This document shows positions 44,523 to 53,652 of a stretch of 64,000 nucleotides of DNA, one piece after another. Source of the stretch: Mesonia maritima (GTDB taxonomy: Bacteria > Bacteroidota > Bacteroidia > Flavobacteriales > Flavobacteriaceae); contig NZ_JBHLUA010000006.1 of NCBI RefSeq assembly GCF_042433895.1, positions 62,001-126,000 of the forward strand. Reading direction: 5' to 3'. A program made the translations under genes and the position numbers. Numbering within the stretch: the first letter of the stretch is position 1; the number at the start of each line of letters is the position of its first letter. Under the pieces are notes generated by a model. The model saw only the letters and a list, made by a program, of their open reading frames with translations, was not told where the DNA came from and made no database searches.

Positions 44523-44591
44523 AAAATTTCTTTTATTATTTAAAGCAAAAAACGCCCATTTCTCAAACTAATTTTTGAATGCTGAAAATTT

Positions 44592-45152
44592 TTAAGCTGA
44601 TGTTTTTAATTTATCTGCAAATAATTCTTTTAGCTTCTTCAGTTTTGGATCTATAATTATTTGGCAATATGGCTGTTCAGTATGATTGTTATAAAAATTT
44701 TGATGCTCAAATTCAGCTTCGTAGAATGCTGAAGCTTCGGTAACTTCAGTAACTATTCTATTTTCAAAAATTTCATCATTTAATTTTTCAATCATTCCTA
44801 AAGCTTCATTTTTTTGATCCTCAGAATGATAAAAAATTGCACTTCTGTATTGTGTTCCTACATCGTTTTGTTGTCGGTTTAACGTAGTCGGATCGTGGGT
44901 GGTAAAAAACACCAACAATAATTCTTTATAACTAATTTTTTTCTCATCGTATTGAAGTTGAATTCCTTCTGCGTGTCCGGTTCTTCCCTGCACAACTTCA
45001 CGATAAGGTGGATTTTTAATTTTTCCGCCCGTAAAACCAGATTTTACATTTTCTACTCCTTCTAAACGTTGAAAAACCGCTTCGGTACACCAAAAACATC
45101 CATTCGCAAAAGTGGCTGTTTTCAAGTTTTCATTATTCATAAATTTTTTCAT
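44592..45152 (-). CDS. msrA: Peptide methionine sulfoxide reductase A
   Basis: The 186-residue protein has the MsrA core ATFANGCFWCTEAVF with the catalytic Cys, RTGHAEGIQLQYD and THDPTTLNRQQNDVGTQYRSAIF (key positions). It reduces S-epimers of methionine sulfoxide in proteins, a repair function. No signal peptide, so it is likely cytoplasmic. The start could be the ATG at 45140 (four residues shorter). Confidence 0.95.
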   Translation of the reverse strand: MKKFMNNENLKTATFANGCFWCTEAVFQRLEGVENVKSGFTGGKIKNPPYREVVQGRTGHAEGIQLQYDEKKISYKELLLVFFTTHDPTTLNRQQNDVGTQYRSAIFYHSEDQKNEALGMIEKLNDEIFENRIVTEVTEASAFYEAEFEHQNFYNNHTEQPYCQIIIDPKLKKLKELFADKLKTSA

Positions 45153-45256
45153 CTAAAATAAAAATTACCAAGCACCAAAACCAATGTTTAACGTTTACTT
45201 AGGTCTTGTTTTCAAGTATTGGACAAATTTTCAAGCTTTAAAATGAAGAATTCTGC

Positions 45257-45264
45257 TATATTTG
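45257..45264 (+). promoter_or_regulatory. -7 box of the LolD-like ATPase gene (near-leaderless)
   Basis: TATATTTG matches TAnnTTTG exactly and puts the transcription start about four bases before the ATG at 45274. This rules out the in-frame TTG at 45262 as start because it is part of the box. Confidence 0.5.
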
Positions 45265-45273
45265 AAATTAATT

Positions 45274-45936
45274 ATGATTCACGCAAAACACATTCATAAA
45301 TATTACGACAATTTACACGTGTTAAATGATGTTTCCTTAGACATTGCTAAAAGTGAAATTGTCTCGATTGTTGGCGCTTCGGGTGCCGGAAAAACTACGC
45401 TTCTTCAAATTCTAGGAACGCTCGATTTTCCTTCAAAAAATAAAAAAGGCGAATTAATTATTAATGAAACTGATATTTACAAACTCTCGAAAAAAGAACT
45501 AGCGAGGTTTAGAAATAATCATATCGGTTTTATTTTTCAATTTCATCAACTTTTACCGGAATTTACCGCCATCGAAAATATTTGTATTCCAGCATTCATC
45601 AATAAAACTTCTAAAGCGCAAGCTGAAAAAAGAGCTGAAGAATTATTGGAATTTTTAGGCTTATCACACCGAAAAAACCATAAACCTTCAGAATTAAGTG
45701 GCGGCGAACAACAACGGGTTGCAGTAGCAAGAGCGTTAATTAATAATCCTGAAATTATTTTAGCCGATGAACCGTCGGGAAATTTAGATTCTGAATCTGC
45801 TGAAAATTTACACCAATTGTTTTTCAAACTACGAGAACAATTTGAGCAAACTTTTGTAATTGTAACGCACAACAAAGAACTTGCAAATATGGCAGATAGA
45901 AAATTAACAATGGTCGATGGCGCTATTGTAAATTAA
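45274..45936 (+). CDS. ABC transporter ATPase, LolD/MacB-type
   Basis: About 220 residues of one nucleotide-binding domain: Walker A GASGAGKTTL, Q-loop GFIFQFHQLLPEFTA, signature LSGGEQQRVAVARAL, Walker B ILADEPSGNLD and H-switch IVTHNKELA. The QLLPEFTA and DEPSGNLD features are those of LolD/MacB/FtsE-like exporters and lipoprotein releasers. No permease is adjacent, so the partner is elsewhere. It begins at 45274, five bases before the TIGR02757 gene at the end. Confidence 0.9.
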   Translation: MIHAKHIHKYYDNLHVLNDVSLDIAKSEIVSIVGASGAGKTTLLQILGTLDFPSKNKKGELIINETDIYKLSKKELARFRNNHIGFIFQFHQLLPEFTAIENICIPAFINKTSKAQAEKRAEELLEFLGLSHRKNHKPSELSGGEQQRVAVARALINNPEIILADEPSGNLDSESAENLHQLFFKLREQFEQTFVIVTHNKELANMADRKLTMVDGAIVN

Positions 45937-45940
45937 TTTT

Positions 45941-46705
45941 ATGAATAAAAAAGAACTCAAAGAGTTTCTAGACTTTAAAACAAAACAATACAATCAACCG
46001 GAATTTATTGAAACAGACCCAATTCAAATTCCGCACCAATTCAGTAAAAAAGAAGATATTGAAATTTCGGGTTTTTTAACCGCTACAATCGCGTGGGGAA
46101 ATCGAAAAAGTATTTTAAAAAATGCGCATCGGTTAATGGAATTGCTCGATAATGCTCCTTTTGAGTTTATTTCACAACACGAAGAAAGCGATCTTGAAAA
46201 ACTTACCGGTTTTGTACACAGAACTTTTAATGAAATTGATCTTTTTTATTTTCTAAACGCGCTTCAGCATATTTATAAAAACCACGAAGGTTTAGAAAAA
46301 ATTTTTACTACACACGCAACAAAAAGTGATTTGCAACTCGCTATTCACGAATTCAAGAAACTCTTTTTTGAACTTCCACATTTACCACGAACACAAAAAC
46401 ACGTAAGCGATCCTCTAAAAAATTCTGCTGCAAAACGTATAAATATGTTTTTACGTTGGATGGTAAGAAACGATGACCAAAATATTGACTTCGGAATTTG
46501 GAAAAATATTTCTCCCGCTGCGCTTTCTTGTCCCTTAGACATTCATAGTGGAAATGTAGCGCGAAAATTAAACCTACTTTCCCGAAAACAAAACGATGCA
46601 AAAGCTGTGAAAGAATTAGATACAAATTTGCGAAAACTCGATAAAAACGATCCCGTAAAGTACGATTTTGCTCTCTTCGGATTAGGAGTTTTTGAAAAAT
46701 TCTAA
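45941..46705 (+). CDS. TIGR02757 family protein
   Basis: The 254 residues match this conserved unknown family: EFIETDPIQIPHQFSKKEDIEISGFLTATIAWGNRKSILKNA near the N-terminus (key features IPHQF, AWGNRKSI), MFLRWMVRN and SCPLDIHSGNVARKL. The RMFLRWMVR and SPLDTH-like motifs recall DNA-glycosylase-type folds, but no activity is known to me. It follows the ABC ATPase closely and is likely co-transcribed. Confidence 0.88.
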   Translation: MNKKELKEFLDFKTKQYNQPEFIETDPIQIPHQFSKKEDIEISGFLTATIAWGNRKSILKNAHRLMELLDNAPFEFISQHEESDLEKLTGFVHRTFNEIDLFYFLNALQHIYKNHEGLEKIFTTHATKSDLQLAIHEFKKLFFELPHLPRTQKHVSDPLKNSAAKRINMFLRWMVRNDDQNIDFGIWKNISPAALSCPLDIHSGNVARKLNLLSRKQNDAKAVKELDTNLRKLDKNDPVKYDFALFGLGVFEKF

Positions 46706-46726
46706 CCTTAAAAAGTTTATCTTTTA

Positions 46727-46759
46727 TTGTTAATATTATCTTAAAATAACCTATCTTTG
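46727..46759 (+). promoter_or_regulatory. Promoter of the GAF histidine kinase
   Basis: TTG (46727-46729) and TATCTTTG (46752-46759) are 22 bases apart, both matching the Bacteroidota consensus. The leader to the ATG at 46800 is about 35 bases. Confidence 0.6.
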
Positions 46760-46799
46760 AAGAGATAATTCCTGCTGGGAAAATGAAGAAAGATAGCTT

Positions 46800-48029
46800 A
46801 TGCAAGTTCCGCAAATACCTTATAATGAAAGAGAAAGACTAGAATCTTTATACAAACTAAATATTCTAAATACACCACCAGAAGAAGAATATGATAATTT
46901 AACTCGTCTAGCGAGCGTTATATGCAACGTTCCGGTAGCATTAGTTAGTTTAATTGATAAAGAAAAGCAATGGTTTAAATCTAAAATAGGAACCGATCTT
47001 TGCGATACCGATAGAAATCTTTCCATTTGCGCGCACGCCATTAATGCTCCTACAGAAATTATGGAAATCCCGAATACGCAAAAAGATATTCGGTTTAAAA
47101 ATAATTCCTTATTAAAAAATCCAAAAGGGCCAATTATTTTTTATTGCGGTGTTCCGTTAAAAGATAAAAACGGAAATGCTGTGGGAACTTTATGTGTAAT
47201 CGATCATAAGGAAAATAAACTCAGCCACGAACAAAAAGTTTCGCTTCAAGCGTTAGCGCATCAAATTGAAAAATTATTTGAACTTCGGGAGCAAAATTTA
47301 CATTTACGAGCGGTTCAGAAAAATCTTGAGGAACAAAATGAATTGCTGAAAAATTTTGCCGGAATTGTTTCGCACGATATGAAAATGCCGCTCACCAGTA
47401 TGATTGTTACAACCGATATTTTACGCGCAAAATATGCCGATAAATTAGACGATCAAGGCAAAAAATATCTAGGCTATTTAAAGCAAAGTTCATTTAAGTT
47501 AAGCGATTATATTTCCAGTATTTTAACGCATTATGAAACCGATAAATTAACCGACGAGCATCCGCAAGAATCGTTTTATTTAAATCATTTTTTAGAAGAA
47601 ATAATCGATTTATTTAATATTGAAGAAAACTGCGAAATCAATTTTCCTGAAAACGATATCGAAATTACCTGCAACCGAATCGCTTTAGAGCAAATTATTT
47701 TAAATTTGATCGGAAACAGTTTAAAATACAATGATAAAGATAAAATTGTAATTGATTTTGATTGCTATGAAGATGCAAAACATTATCATTTTACAGTTTC
47801 CGATAACGGAATGGGAATAGAAGAAAAAAAACAAAAAGAAGTTTTTAATTTATTTTCTACCGTTGCAAGTTCAGATCGCCATGGAAATAAAGGCAACGGG
47901 ATTGGACTTTCTACGGTTAAAAAATTGGTTACCAATCTTGGCGGAACAATTTCTGTAACTTCTGAAGTTGGTAAAAACACCCATTTTCATTTTTCAGTAA
48001 AGAAAGACCTTCATAAAAAAATAGCCTAA
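46800..48029 (+). CDS. GAF-domain sensor histidine kinase
   Basis: Residues about 20-165 are a GAF domain (SLIDKEKQWFKSKIG, YCGVPLKDKNGNAVGTLCVID), then a coiled coil, the HisKA H-box IVSHDMKMPLTS (His about 194) and a complete HATPase: N-box IILNLIGNSLKYND, DNGMGIEEKKQ and GNGIGLSTVKKL. It has no membrane helix, so it is a cytoplasmic sensor. No response regulator is adjacent. It could supply phosphate to orphan receivers such as that at 8800-9174, but that is speculation. Confidence 0.92.
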   Translation: MQVPQIPYNERERLESLYKLNILNTPPEEEYDNLTRLASVICNVPVALVSLIDKEKQWFKSKIGTDLCDTDRNLSICAHAINAPTEIMEIPNTQKDIRFKNNSLLKNPKGPIIFYCGVPLKDKNGNAVGTLCVIDHKENKLSHEQKVSLQALAHQIEKLFELREQNLHLRAVQKNLEEQNELLKNFAGIVSHDMKMPLTSMIVTTDILRAKYADKLDDQGKKYLGYLKQSSFKLSDYISSILTHYETDKLTDEHPQESFYLNHFLEEIIDLFNIEENCEINFPENDIEITCNRIALEQIILNLIGNSLKYNDKDKIVIDFDCYEDAKHYHFTVSDNGMGIEEKKQKEVFNLFSTVASSDRHGNKGNGIGLSTVKKLVTNLGGTISVTSEVGKNTHFHFSVKKDLHKKIA

Positions 48030-48066
48030 AAGTCGAGGTTTTTAAACATCTTTCCTTTTCATTTTC

Positions 48067-48074
48067 TATATTTG
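48067..48074 (+). promoter_or_regulatory. -7 box of the BatA-like gene
   Basis: TATATTTG, a perfect TAnnTTTG, 20 bases before the ATG at 48095. No clear TTG at -33. Confidence 0.45.
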
Positions 48075-48094
48075 AAAAACCTAGAACAAAAGGA

Positions 48095-50032
48095 ATGCAA
48101 TTTAAAAACCCAGATTTACTTTATGCGCTGTTATTACTTGTAATTCCTATAATTGTTCATCTTTTTCAGCTTCGAAAATTTAAAGAACAAGCCTTTACCA
48201 ACGTAAAATTTTTAAAACGTGTTAAGCTTCAAACTCGAAAAAGTTCGAAACTTAAAAAATGGCTTATTCTTTTTACAAGATTATGTGCTTTAGCAGCTAT
48301 AATTATTGCATTTGCACAACCTTTTATTCCGCAATCTTCGGTTGCTACACAAAAAAAGGAAACTGTTATTTATTTAGACAATTCATTTAGTATGCAACAG
48401 CAAACCCAACAAGGCGAGCTTTTAAAAAACAGCGTACAAGAACTGCTTCAAAATATTCCGCCAGATCAAGAGTTTACGCTTTTCACGAACAATACTACTT
48501 TTAGAAAAACGAATTTAAACGCGATTAAAAATGAATTATTACAACTAGATTACGCCAATAATTCCTTTACTTTTTCTGAAGCTTATTTAAAAGCGCAACA
48601 AGAATTTTCAAAAAACGAAAGCTCGGTTAAAAACTTTTTGGTGCTTTCTGATTTTCAACAAAAAAACATGATCGATTTTCCTGAAATCTCGCCAACTTAT
48701 AAGGTGAATTTTATTCCGCTGCGCACAGAAAATAAAATAAACTTCAGCATCGATAGTGTTTATATTCAGAATAAAAATTTAGACAATATCAATTTAAGCG
48801 TTGTGCTTAGCGCAAATTCGGCTACCAATAAAACCTTACCGGTTTCCTTATACAATCAAAATAATAAGCAATTAATCGCTAAAAGTAGCGTGGCTTTTGA
48901 AGATGAAAAAAAAGCGGAACTTCAATTTACAATTCCAGCAAATAAATCGTTACGAGGAAAAGTAAGTATCGAAGATGAAAGTCTTTTTTACGACAATTCA
49001 TTTTATTTTACTATCGCTAAACCTGAAAAAATTAGCGTTGCGGCAATTTCTAATGAAAACGATAATTACATCAACAGAATTTTTAGCAACGAAGAAGAAT
49101 TTCAGCTTGAAGTTTTTAAAAATGATGAAATCAACTATAATAAAATTGAAAATGCCGATTTTATTATCCTTAATGAATTGGAAACTATTCCCAATGGTTT
49201 AGAAAATATTTTAAAGAAACATCTTGAAAAAGGTGGCGTTTTGAGTATAATTCCGTCAACTGAAATCAATAATTCCAATTATAACAATTTATTGAAGCTT
49301 TTAAATGCCGGACAATTTTCTGCCGGTTTGCAAGAAAATTTAAAGATCACCAAAATAAATTTTTCGCATCCACTCTACTCCAACGTTTTTAATGCTGAAG
49401 TTGATAATTTTGAATATCCGAGCGTAGAAAAAAATTACAACTTTCAACATACGGGAAATAATATTTTAAGTTACAATAACGGAAGCGCTTTTTTAGCTGA
49501 AAAAAATAATACGTATATCTTTTCGGCGGCGATTAATAAGGAAAATTCAAATTTTAAAAATTCACCTTTAATTGCGCCAACATTTTATAATATGGCGAAA
49601 CAGAGTTTGCAATTACCCAAACTTTATTTCTCGATGGAAAAAACAAACACGTTCGATGTTCCGGTGAATTTAGCGAACGACCGCGTTTTAAAAATTGAAA
49701 ATGCTGAAGAAAGTTTTATTCCGCGGCAGCAAAAATTCACCAATAAAGTGCAAATTACAACAAATGAACTACCCGAAAAAGCAGGACAATTTTCTGTAAT
49801 TAATGAAAATGACACGTTGCAAAAGTTGAGTTTTAATTTCAACCGAAATGAAAGCGATTTAAATTTTTCTCAGCTCGATTCGTTTAAAAATATTACGGTT
49901 TCAAATGATATTGCTTCCTATTTTTCTGAACAGAGAAGTAAGAATGAAATTGACCAACTTTGGAAATGGTTTGTTATTTTTGCATTATTATTTCTAGCTA
50001 TAGAAATGTTGCTATTAAAATTTTTAAAATAA
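48095..50032 (+). CDS. BatA-domain/vWA membrane protein
   Basis: The N-terminus is an aerotolerance-type BatA domain (FKNPDLLYALLLLVIPIIVHLFQLRKF, key part) with two membrane helices, then a vWA-like segment (IYLDNSFSMQQQ, about 90-101) and extended beta-rich regions, and a C-terminal membrane helix at about 625-642. The length is 645. The DxSxS-type metal site is kept (DNSFS). Proteins of this kind are conserved in Bacteroidota; function is unknown. It precedes the dihydroorotase homologue by ten bases. It resembles the vWA protein at 26010-28034. Confidence 0.85.
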   Translation: MQFKNPDLLYALLLLVIPIIVHLFQLRKFKEQAFTNVKFLKRVKLQTRKSSKLKKWLILFTRLCALAAIIIAFAQPFIPQSSVATQKKETVIYLDNSFSMQQQTQQGELLKNSVQELLQNIPPDQEFTLFTNNTTFRKTNLNAIKNELLQLDYANNSFTFSEAYLKAQQEFSKNESSVKNFLVLSDFQQKNMIDFPEISPTYKVNFIPLRTENKINFSIDSVYIQNKNLDNINLSVVLSANSATNKTLPVSLYNQNNKQLIAKSSVAFEDEKKAELQFTIPANKSLRGKVSIEDESLFYDNSFYFTIAKPEKISVAAISNENDNYINRIFSNEEEFQLEVFKNDEINYNKIENADFIILNELETIPNGLENILKKHLEKGGVLSIIPSTEINNSNYNNLLKLLNAGQFSAGLQENLKITKINFSHPLYSNVFNAEVDNFEYPSVEKNYNFQHTGNNILSYNNGSAFLAEKNNTYIFSAAINKENSNFKNSPLIAPTFYNMAKQSLQLPKLYFSMEKTNTFDVPVNLANDRVLKIENAEESFIPRQQKFTNKVQITTNELPEKAGQFSVINENDTLQKLSFNFNRNESDLNFSQLDSFKNITVSNDIASYFSEQRSKNEIDQLWKWFVIFALLFLAIEMLLLKFLK

Positions 50033-50042
50033 ACCTCGCTGC

Positions 50043-51293
50043 ATGAAAATTTGTATTAAATCTGCAACCCTTGTAATTCCGGGGCATTCGCTTCATCAAA
50101 AAAAGCGCGATGTTCTTATTGAAAACGGAAAAATTGCTGAAATTGCCACAAGCATAAAAACTTCAGCAGATCAAGAAATTAAGGAAAAAGATTTGCATCT
50201 TTCGTTGGGTTGGTTCGATAGCAGCGTGAGTTTTGGCGAACCGGGTTACGAAGAACGCGAAACCTTAGAAAACGGTTTACAAACCGCCGCAAAAAGTGGT
50301 TTTACCGAAATTGGCTTAAACCCGACTACATTTCCGGTGAGCGATAGTAATTCGGCGATTTCCTTTTTCCATCCGTATTCAGAAAAATTTGGTGTTAAAA
50401 TTCATCCAATCGGTGCGCTAACCAAAAAAAGTGAAGGAAAAGATTTAGCCGAACTTTTTGATATGAAAAAAGCCGGCGCGATTAGTTTTGGGGATTATAA
50501 AAAACCAATTCAAAATCCGAATTTATTAAAAATTGCTTTGCAATATGCACAAGGTTTTGATGGCTTAATTCAATCGTTTCCGCAAGAAAATGCCATTGCA
50601 AGAACCGGTTTAGTAAATGAACACGACCAAAGCACAAAATTAGGATTAAACGGAATTCCAAATTTAGCTGAAGAATTACAAGTTGCCAGAGATTTATATT
50701 TATTGGAATATACTGGCGGGAAAATTCATATTCCAACTATTTCTACGGAAGGCTCGGTAAAATTAATTGCTGAAGCCAAAAAGAAAGGTTTAGATGTAAG
50801 TTGCAGCGTGAGTATTCATCATTTATTTTTTACCGATGAAGTGTTGAATGAATTTAATTCGCGCTACAAAGTTTTACCACCCTTACGAACAGAAAGCGAT
50901 AGAAAAGCGCTACTGAAAGCGGTAAAAAACGGAACAATCGATTTTGTAACGAGCGATCATTTTCCAATAGATATTGAACAAAAAAAGGTAGAATTTGAAA
51001 ATGCAGCTTTTGGAACCATCGGTCTAGAATCTGCTTTTGGAGCTTTAAACAAATTAGTAGGTTTAGAAAAAGCTATTGAATTATTAACTGGCGGAAGAAA
51101 ACGTTTTCAACTAAAAGAACCTGAATTTAAAGATGGCGAACAAGCGAATATCACGCTCTTTAAGCCGAATGAAAAATTCAACTTTTCCGAAGCAAATATT
51201 TTCTCTTCTTCAAATAACAGCATTTTCTTAGAGCGAGAATTAAAAGGAAAAGTTTTCGGAAGTTTTGCTTACAATAAATTAACACTAGCCTAA
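50043..51293 (+). CDS. Dihydroorotase homologue without the HxH metal site
   Basis: The 416-residue protein aligns with dihydroorotase by GFTEIGLNP, the later HHLFFTDE and TSDHFPIDIEQK, and by its overall length. However, the place of the metal-binding D-x-H-x-H-x-R-E-P-G is taken by FDSSVSFGEPG (about residues 58-68), so both early histidines and the Arg are missing. Real PyrC needs these for the binuclear zinc site, so this copy is probably non-catalytic, like the pseudo-dihydroorotases that stabilise aspartate transcarbamoylase. It lies between BatA and a membrane protein gene. Confidence 0.88.
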   Translation: MKICIKSATLVIPGHSLHQKKRDVLIENGKIAEIATSIKTSADQEIKEKDLHLSLGWFDSSVSFGEPGYEERETLENGLQTAAKSGFTEIGLNPTTFPVSDSNSAISFFHPYSEKFGVKIHPIGALTKKSEGKDLAELFDMKKAGAISFGDYKKPIQNPNLLKIALQYAQGFDGLIQSFPQENAIARTGLVNEHDQSTKLGLNGIPNLAEELQVARDLYLLEYTGGKIHIPTISTEGSVKLIAEAKKKGLDVSCSVSIHHLFFTDEVLNEFNSRYKVLPPLRTESDRKALLKAVKNGTIDFVTSDHFPIDIEQKKVEFENAAFGTIGLESAFGALNKLVGLEKAIELLTGGRKRFQLKEPEFKDGEQANITLFKPNEKFNFSEANIFSSSNNSIFLERELKGKVFGSFAYNKLTLA

Positions 51294-51294
51294 A

Positions 51295-51636
51295 ATGAAC
51301 TATCCAGACGACGAGCATATTCGCCAAAAAGGAAAATCTACCGCAACGGTTGCTTACATAACTTTTGTGGGTGCAATTATTGCAATTTTCATGAATATGG
51401 AACCGAAAAATAAATTTTCAAGTTTTCATATAAAACAAGCTATAGGAATTCATTTAATGTCCTTTTTAATTGCGCCTATTGTAAGTGGATTTAATAGTTT
51501 ACTGATTTCTATTCCGTTTTGGATTTTCTTTTTCGCCTTGTGGATTTATGGTTTTTTAGCAGCGTTGCAAGGAAAAATGAGTTTACTTCCAGTCGTTGGA
51601 AAATATTTTCAAAAATGGTTTAATAAATTAGCATAA
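51295..51636 (+). CDS. DUF4870-like membrane protein
   Basis: The 113 residues hold three hydrophobic segments and the motif KFSSFHIKQAIGIHLMSFL (about 40-58), the F-H-x-x-Q-A/G pattern of DUF4870/Tic20-like proteins. It starts two bases after the dihydroorotase homologue and its stop overlaps the next start (TAATG). No function known. Confidence 0.78.
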   Translation: MNYPDDEHIRQKGKSTATVAYITFVGAIIAIFMNMEPKNKFSSFHIKQAIGIHLMSFLIAPIVSGFNSLLISIPFWIFFFALWIYGFLAALQGKMSLLPVVGKYFQKWFNKLA

Positions 51637-52292
51637 TGATTACAAAAGATCTTTCGTTAACACATATTGTAAGACCTTCAAATTTAATAGAAAAAGCACC
51701 CGTAATAATTTTATTGCACGGTTACGGAAGCGACGAACATGATTTATTCTCGTTTGCGGCCGAACTTCCTGAAAAATATTTAATCGTTTCGGCAAAAGCA
51801 CCGATGAAAATGATGCCTTATGGAAATGCTTGGTACGAAATAAATTTTAACGCCGGTGGAGATAAATTTACTGACGATGAACAAGCAATTGAATCGCGTG
51901 ATTTAATCGTGAAATTTATAGACGAAGTAGTCGAAAATTATTATGCTGATGAAAATGAAGTTACACTGCTAGGTTTTAGTCAAGGTGCTATTTTAAGTTA
52001 CGCGGTAGCACTTTCTTTCCCCGAAAAAATTAAACGCGTAATTGCGTTAAGCGGTTATATTCACGAATCGATTTTTAAAGAAGATTACGAGAAAAATGAT
52101 TTTAGTGATTTGAAAATTTACGCTTCGCACGGTTCTGTAGATCAAGTGATTCCTGTAGAATGGGCGCGAAAAAATAAACCATTTTTAGATAACTTAGGTA
52201 TTGAAAATTCGTACAGTGAATTTCCGGTTGGTCACGGTGTAAATCCACAAAATTTTATGGAATTTAAAAATTGGCTAGAAAAGAATAGTTAG
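51636..52292 (+). CDS. Alpha/beta hydrolase, carboxylesterase/phospholipase family
   Basis: A 218-residue serine hydrolase: oxyanion LLHGYGSDEHDL (about 26-37), nucleophile GFSQGA (Ser about 114), Asp in SHGSVDQVIPVEW and His in FPVGHGVNP. Family YpfH/acyl-protein thioesterase-like. It may cleave short-chain esters or lysophospholipids. Its ATG overlaps the stop of the DUF4870-like gene by one base. Confidence 0.9.
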   Translation: MITKDLSLTHIVRPSNLIEKAPVIILLHGYGSDEHDLFSFAAELPEKYLIVSAKAPMKMMPYGNAWYEINFNAGGDKFTDDEQAIESRDLIVKFIDEVVENYYADENEVTLLGFSQGAILSYAVALSFPEKIKRVIALSGYIHESIFKEDYEKNDFSDLKIYASHGSVDQVIPVEWARKNKPFLDNLGIENSYSEFPVGHGVNPQNFMEFKNWLEKNS

Positions 52293-52789
52293 TTTTTAGG
52301 ATAAATAAAAGCATCTACCGTTTCCAAGAAAATTTCATCATTATCATCTATAAAATAGCTAATAATCGCTTCACCCCAGTAAACGCTATCGGTAAATTCG
52401 GCTAAAACCCATTTATGATTTAAAATCTTAATGCGGTTTACCCTAAATTTTCCTTCCATTCCGCTATATGGAATAAGTTCGTTATCGGCATCGACTTTAT
52501 TTCTACTAATAATTTCAGCCTCTACCCTACTTTTTATATCGGTAATATCGTAGTTTAAGTTTTCAAAATAGGTGCGCGCTTTATCATTGGTTTCTAATGA
52601 AAATCCATCGGTTTGTGCGGTATTTTCTGGTACTTCATTTTTTTGCAAAAGTGTAAGACTATCAACTTCTTTTTCTAAGGAAGTGATTTTTTCTTCTTGA
52701 ACTTCAAATGTCTTTTTTACATTGGCATATTGAAAAACAATATATAAAGCCGCAAATAAAAAAAGGTACATAAAAATTTTACCCTTCAT
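52289..52789 (-). CDS. Membrane-anchored coiled-coil protein of unknown function
   Basis: The 166 residues begin with one membrane helix (about 5-22, FMYLFLFAALYIVFQYA), then a coiled coil (about 25-50, heptads of E, K, L) and a beta-rich C-terminal half (KVDADNELIPYSGMEG onward). No family recognised. It overlaps the MBL gene stop by one base (TAATG), so it is co-translated with it. Confidence 0.72.
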   Translation of the reverse strand: MKGKIFMYLFLFAALYIVFQYANVKKTFEVQEEKITSLEKEVDSLTLLQKNEVPENTAQTDGFSLETNDKARTYFENLNYDITDIKSRVEAEIISRNKVDADNELIPYSGMEGKFRVNRIKILNHKWVLAEFTDSVYWGEAIISYFIDDNDEIFLETVDAFIYPKN

Positions 52790-53550
52790 TATATTTCTAT
52801 TTTTAAATTATCGTATGCTAAATGAACGCCTTTTGGCAATTTCGCTTCCACTTCATCGTGAAAACCTAATAAATGACTAATATGCGTAAGATAAGCTGTT
52901 TCTGGCTGAACTTTTGAAATAAACGCTAAGGCTTCTTCTAGATTAAAATGGGAATGATGTGGTTCAATTCTAAGCGCGTTAACCACTAAGGTTTTTACAC
53001 CGGTCAGTTTTTCTATTTCTTCTTCAGCAATGGTTTTCGCGTCAGTTATATAAGCAAAATCATCAATTCTATACCCAAAAACCTGTAATGAATTATGCAT
53101 TACATTTATCGGAATAATTTTTTTTTCATCAATTTCAAATGCTTCATTTTCAATTTCATTTACCGATAAATGCGGAGCGCCGGGATATTTATTTTCCACT
53201 TCAAAAACATATTCAAATCGTTTTTTTAGCGCCTTAATTACCCGTTCATGTGCGTAAATTGAAATATCGCCTTGCCGAAAGTAAAACGGACGCACATCAT
53301 CTAACCCAATAATATGATCGTTATGTTCGTGCGTAAATAAAATACCGTCAATTTTATCGACATTATTTGTGAGCATCTGTTGTCTAAAGTCGGGACCACA
53401 ATCGATCACCACCTTATGATCATCCCATTCTAATAGAACCGAGACGCGTAAACGTTTATCTTTAGGATTTTCACTTAAACAAACGGGATGCTTACTTCCT
53501 ATAATCGGAATTCCTTGCGATGTACCTGTTCCTAAAAATGTAACTTTCAC
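52789..53550 (-). CDS. MBL-fold metallo-hydrolase
   Basis: The 253 residues have the metallo-beta-lactamase pattern FLGTGTSQGIPIIG, the zinc motif THEHNDHIIGLDDVRPF (about 74-90) and later His in NALRIEPHHSHFNLEEA and YLTHISHLLGFH. The nearest known group is PhnP/ribonuclease Z-like phosphodiesterases. The start codon is GTG at 53550. A -7 box TACTTTTG lies about 20 bases upstream. Substrate unknown. Confidence 0.9.
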   Translation of the reverse strand: MKVTFLGTGTSQGIPIIGSKHPVCLSENPKDKRLRVSVLLEWDDHKVVIDCGPDFRQQMLTNNVDKIDGILFTHEHNDHIIGLDDVRPFYFRQGDISIYAHERVIKALKKRFEYVFEVENKYPGAPHLSVNEIENEAFEIDEKKIIPINVMHNSLQVFGYRIDDFAYITDAKTIAEEEIEKLTGVKTLVVNALRIEPHHSHFNLEEALAFISKVQPETAYLTHISHLLGFHDEVEAKLPKGVHLAYDNLKIEI

Positions 53551-53565
53551 CTTTTAAATTTGTCA

Positions 53566-53573
53566 CAAAAGTA
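53566..53573 (-). promoter_or_regulatory. -7 box of the MBL operon
   Basis: On the minus strand TACTTTTG, an exact TAnnTTTG, ends 15 bases before the GTG at 53550. It lies back to back with the rightward promoter at 53585-53613. Confidence 0.5.
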
Positions 53574-53584
53574 ATTATATTTTT

Positions 53585-53613
53585 TTGTATAGCTGCCTAA
53601 ATCCTTACCTTTG
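53585..53613 (+). promoter_or_regulatory. Promoter of the conserved unknown at 53653
   Basis: TTG (53585-53587) and TACCTTTG (53606-53613) are 18 bases apart, an ideal Bacteroidota promoter. The leader to the ATG at 53653 is about 35 bases. Confidence 0.65.
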
Positions 53614-53652
53614 ATAAGAGACTAAATTAGATCAATAAATTTCGATAATGTT

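Noticed and set aside
45262..45273. TTG start of the LolD-like ATPase
   Set aside because: The TTG is part of the -7 box TATATTTG, so the ATG at 45274 is the better start.
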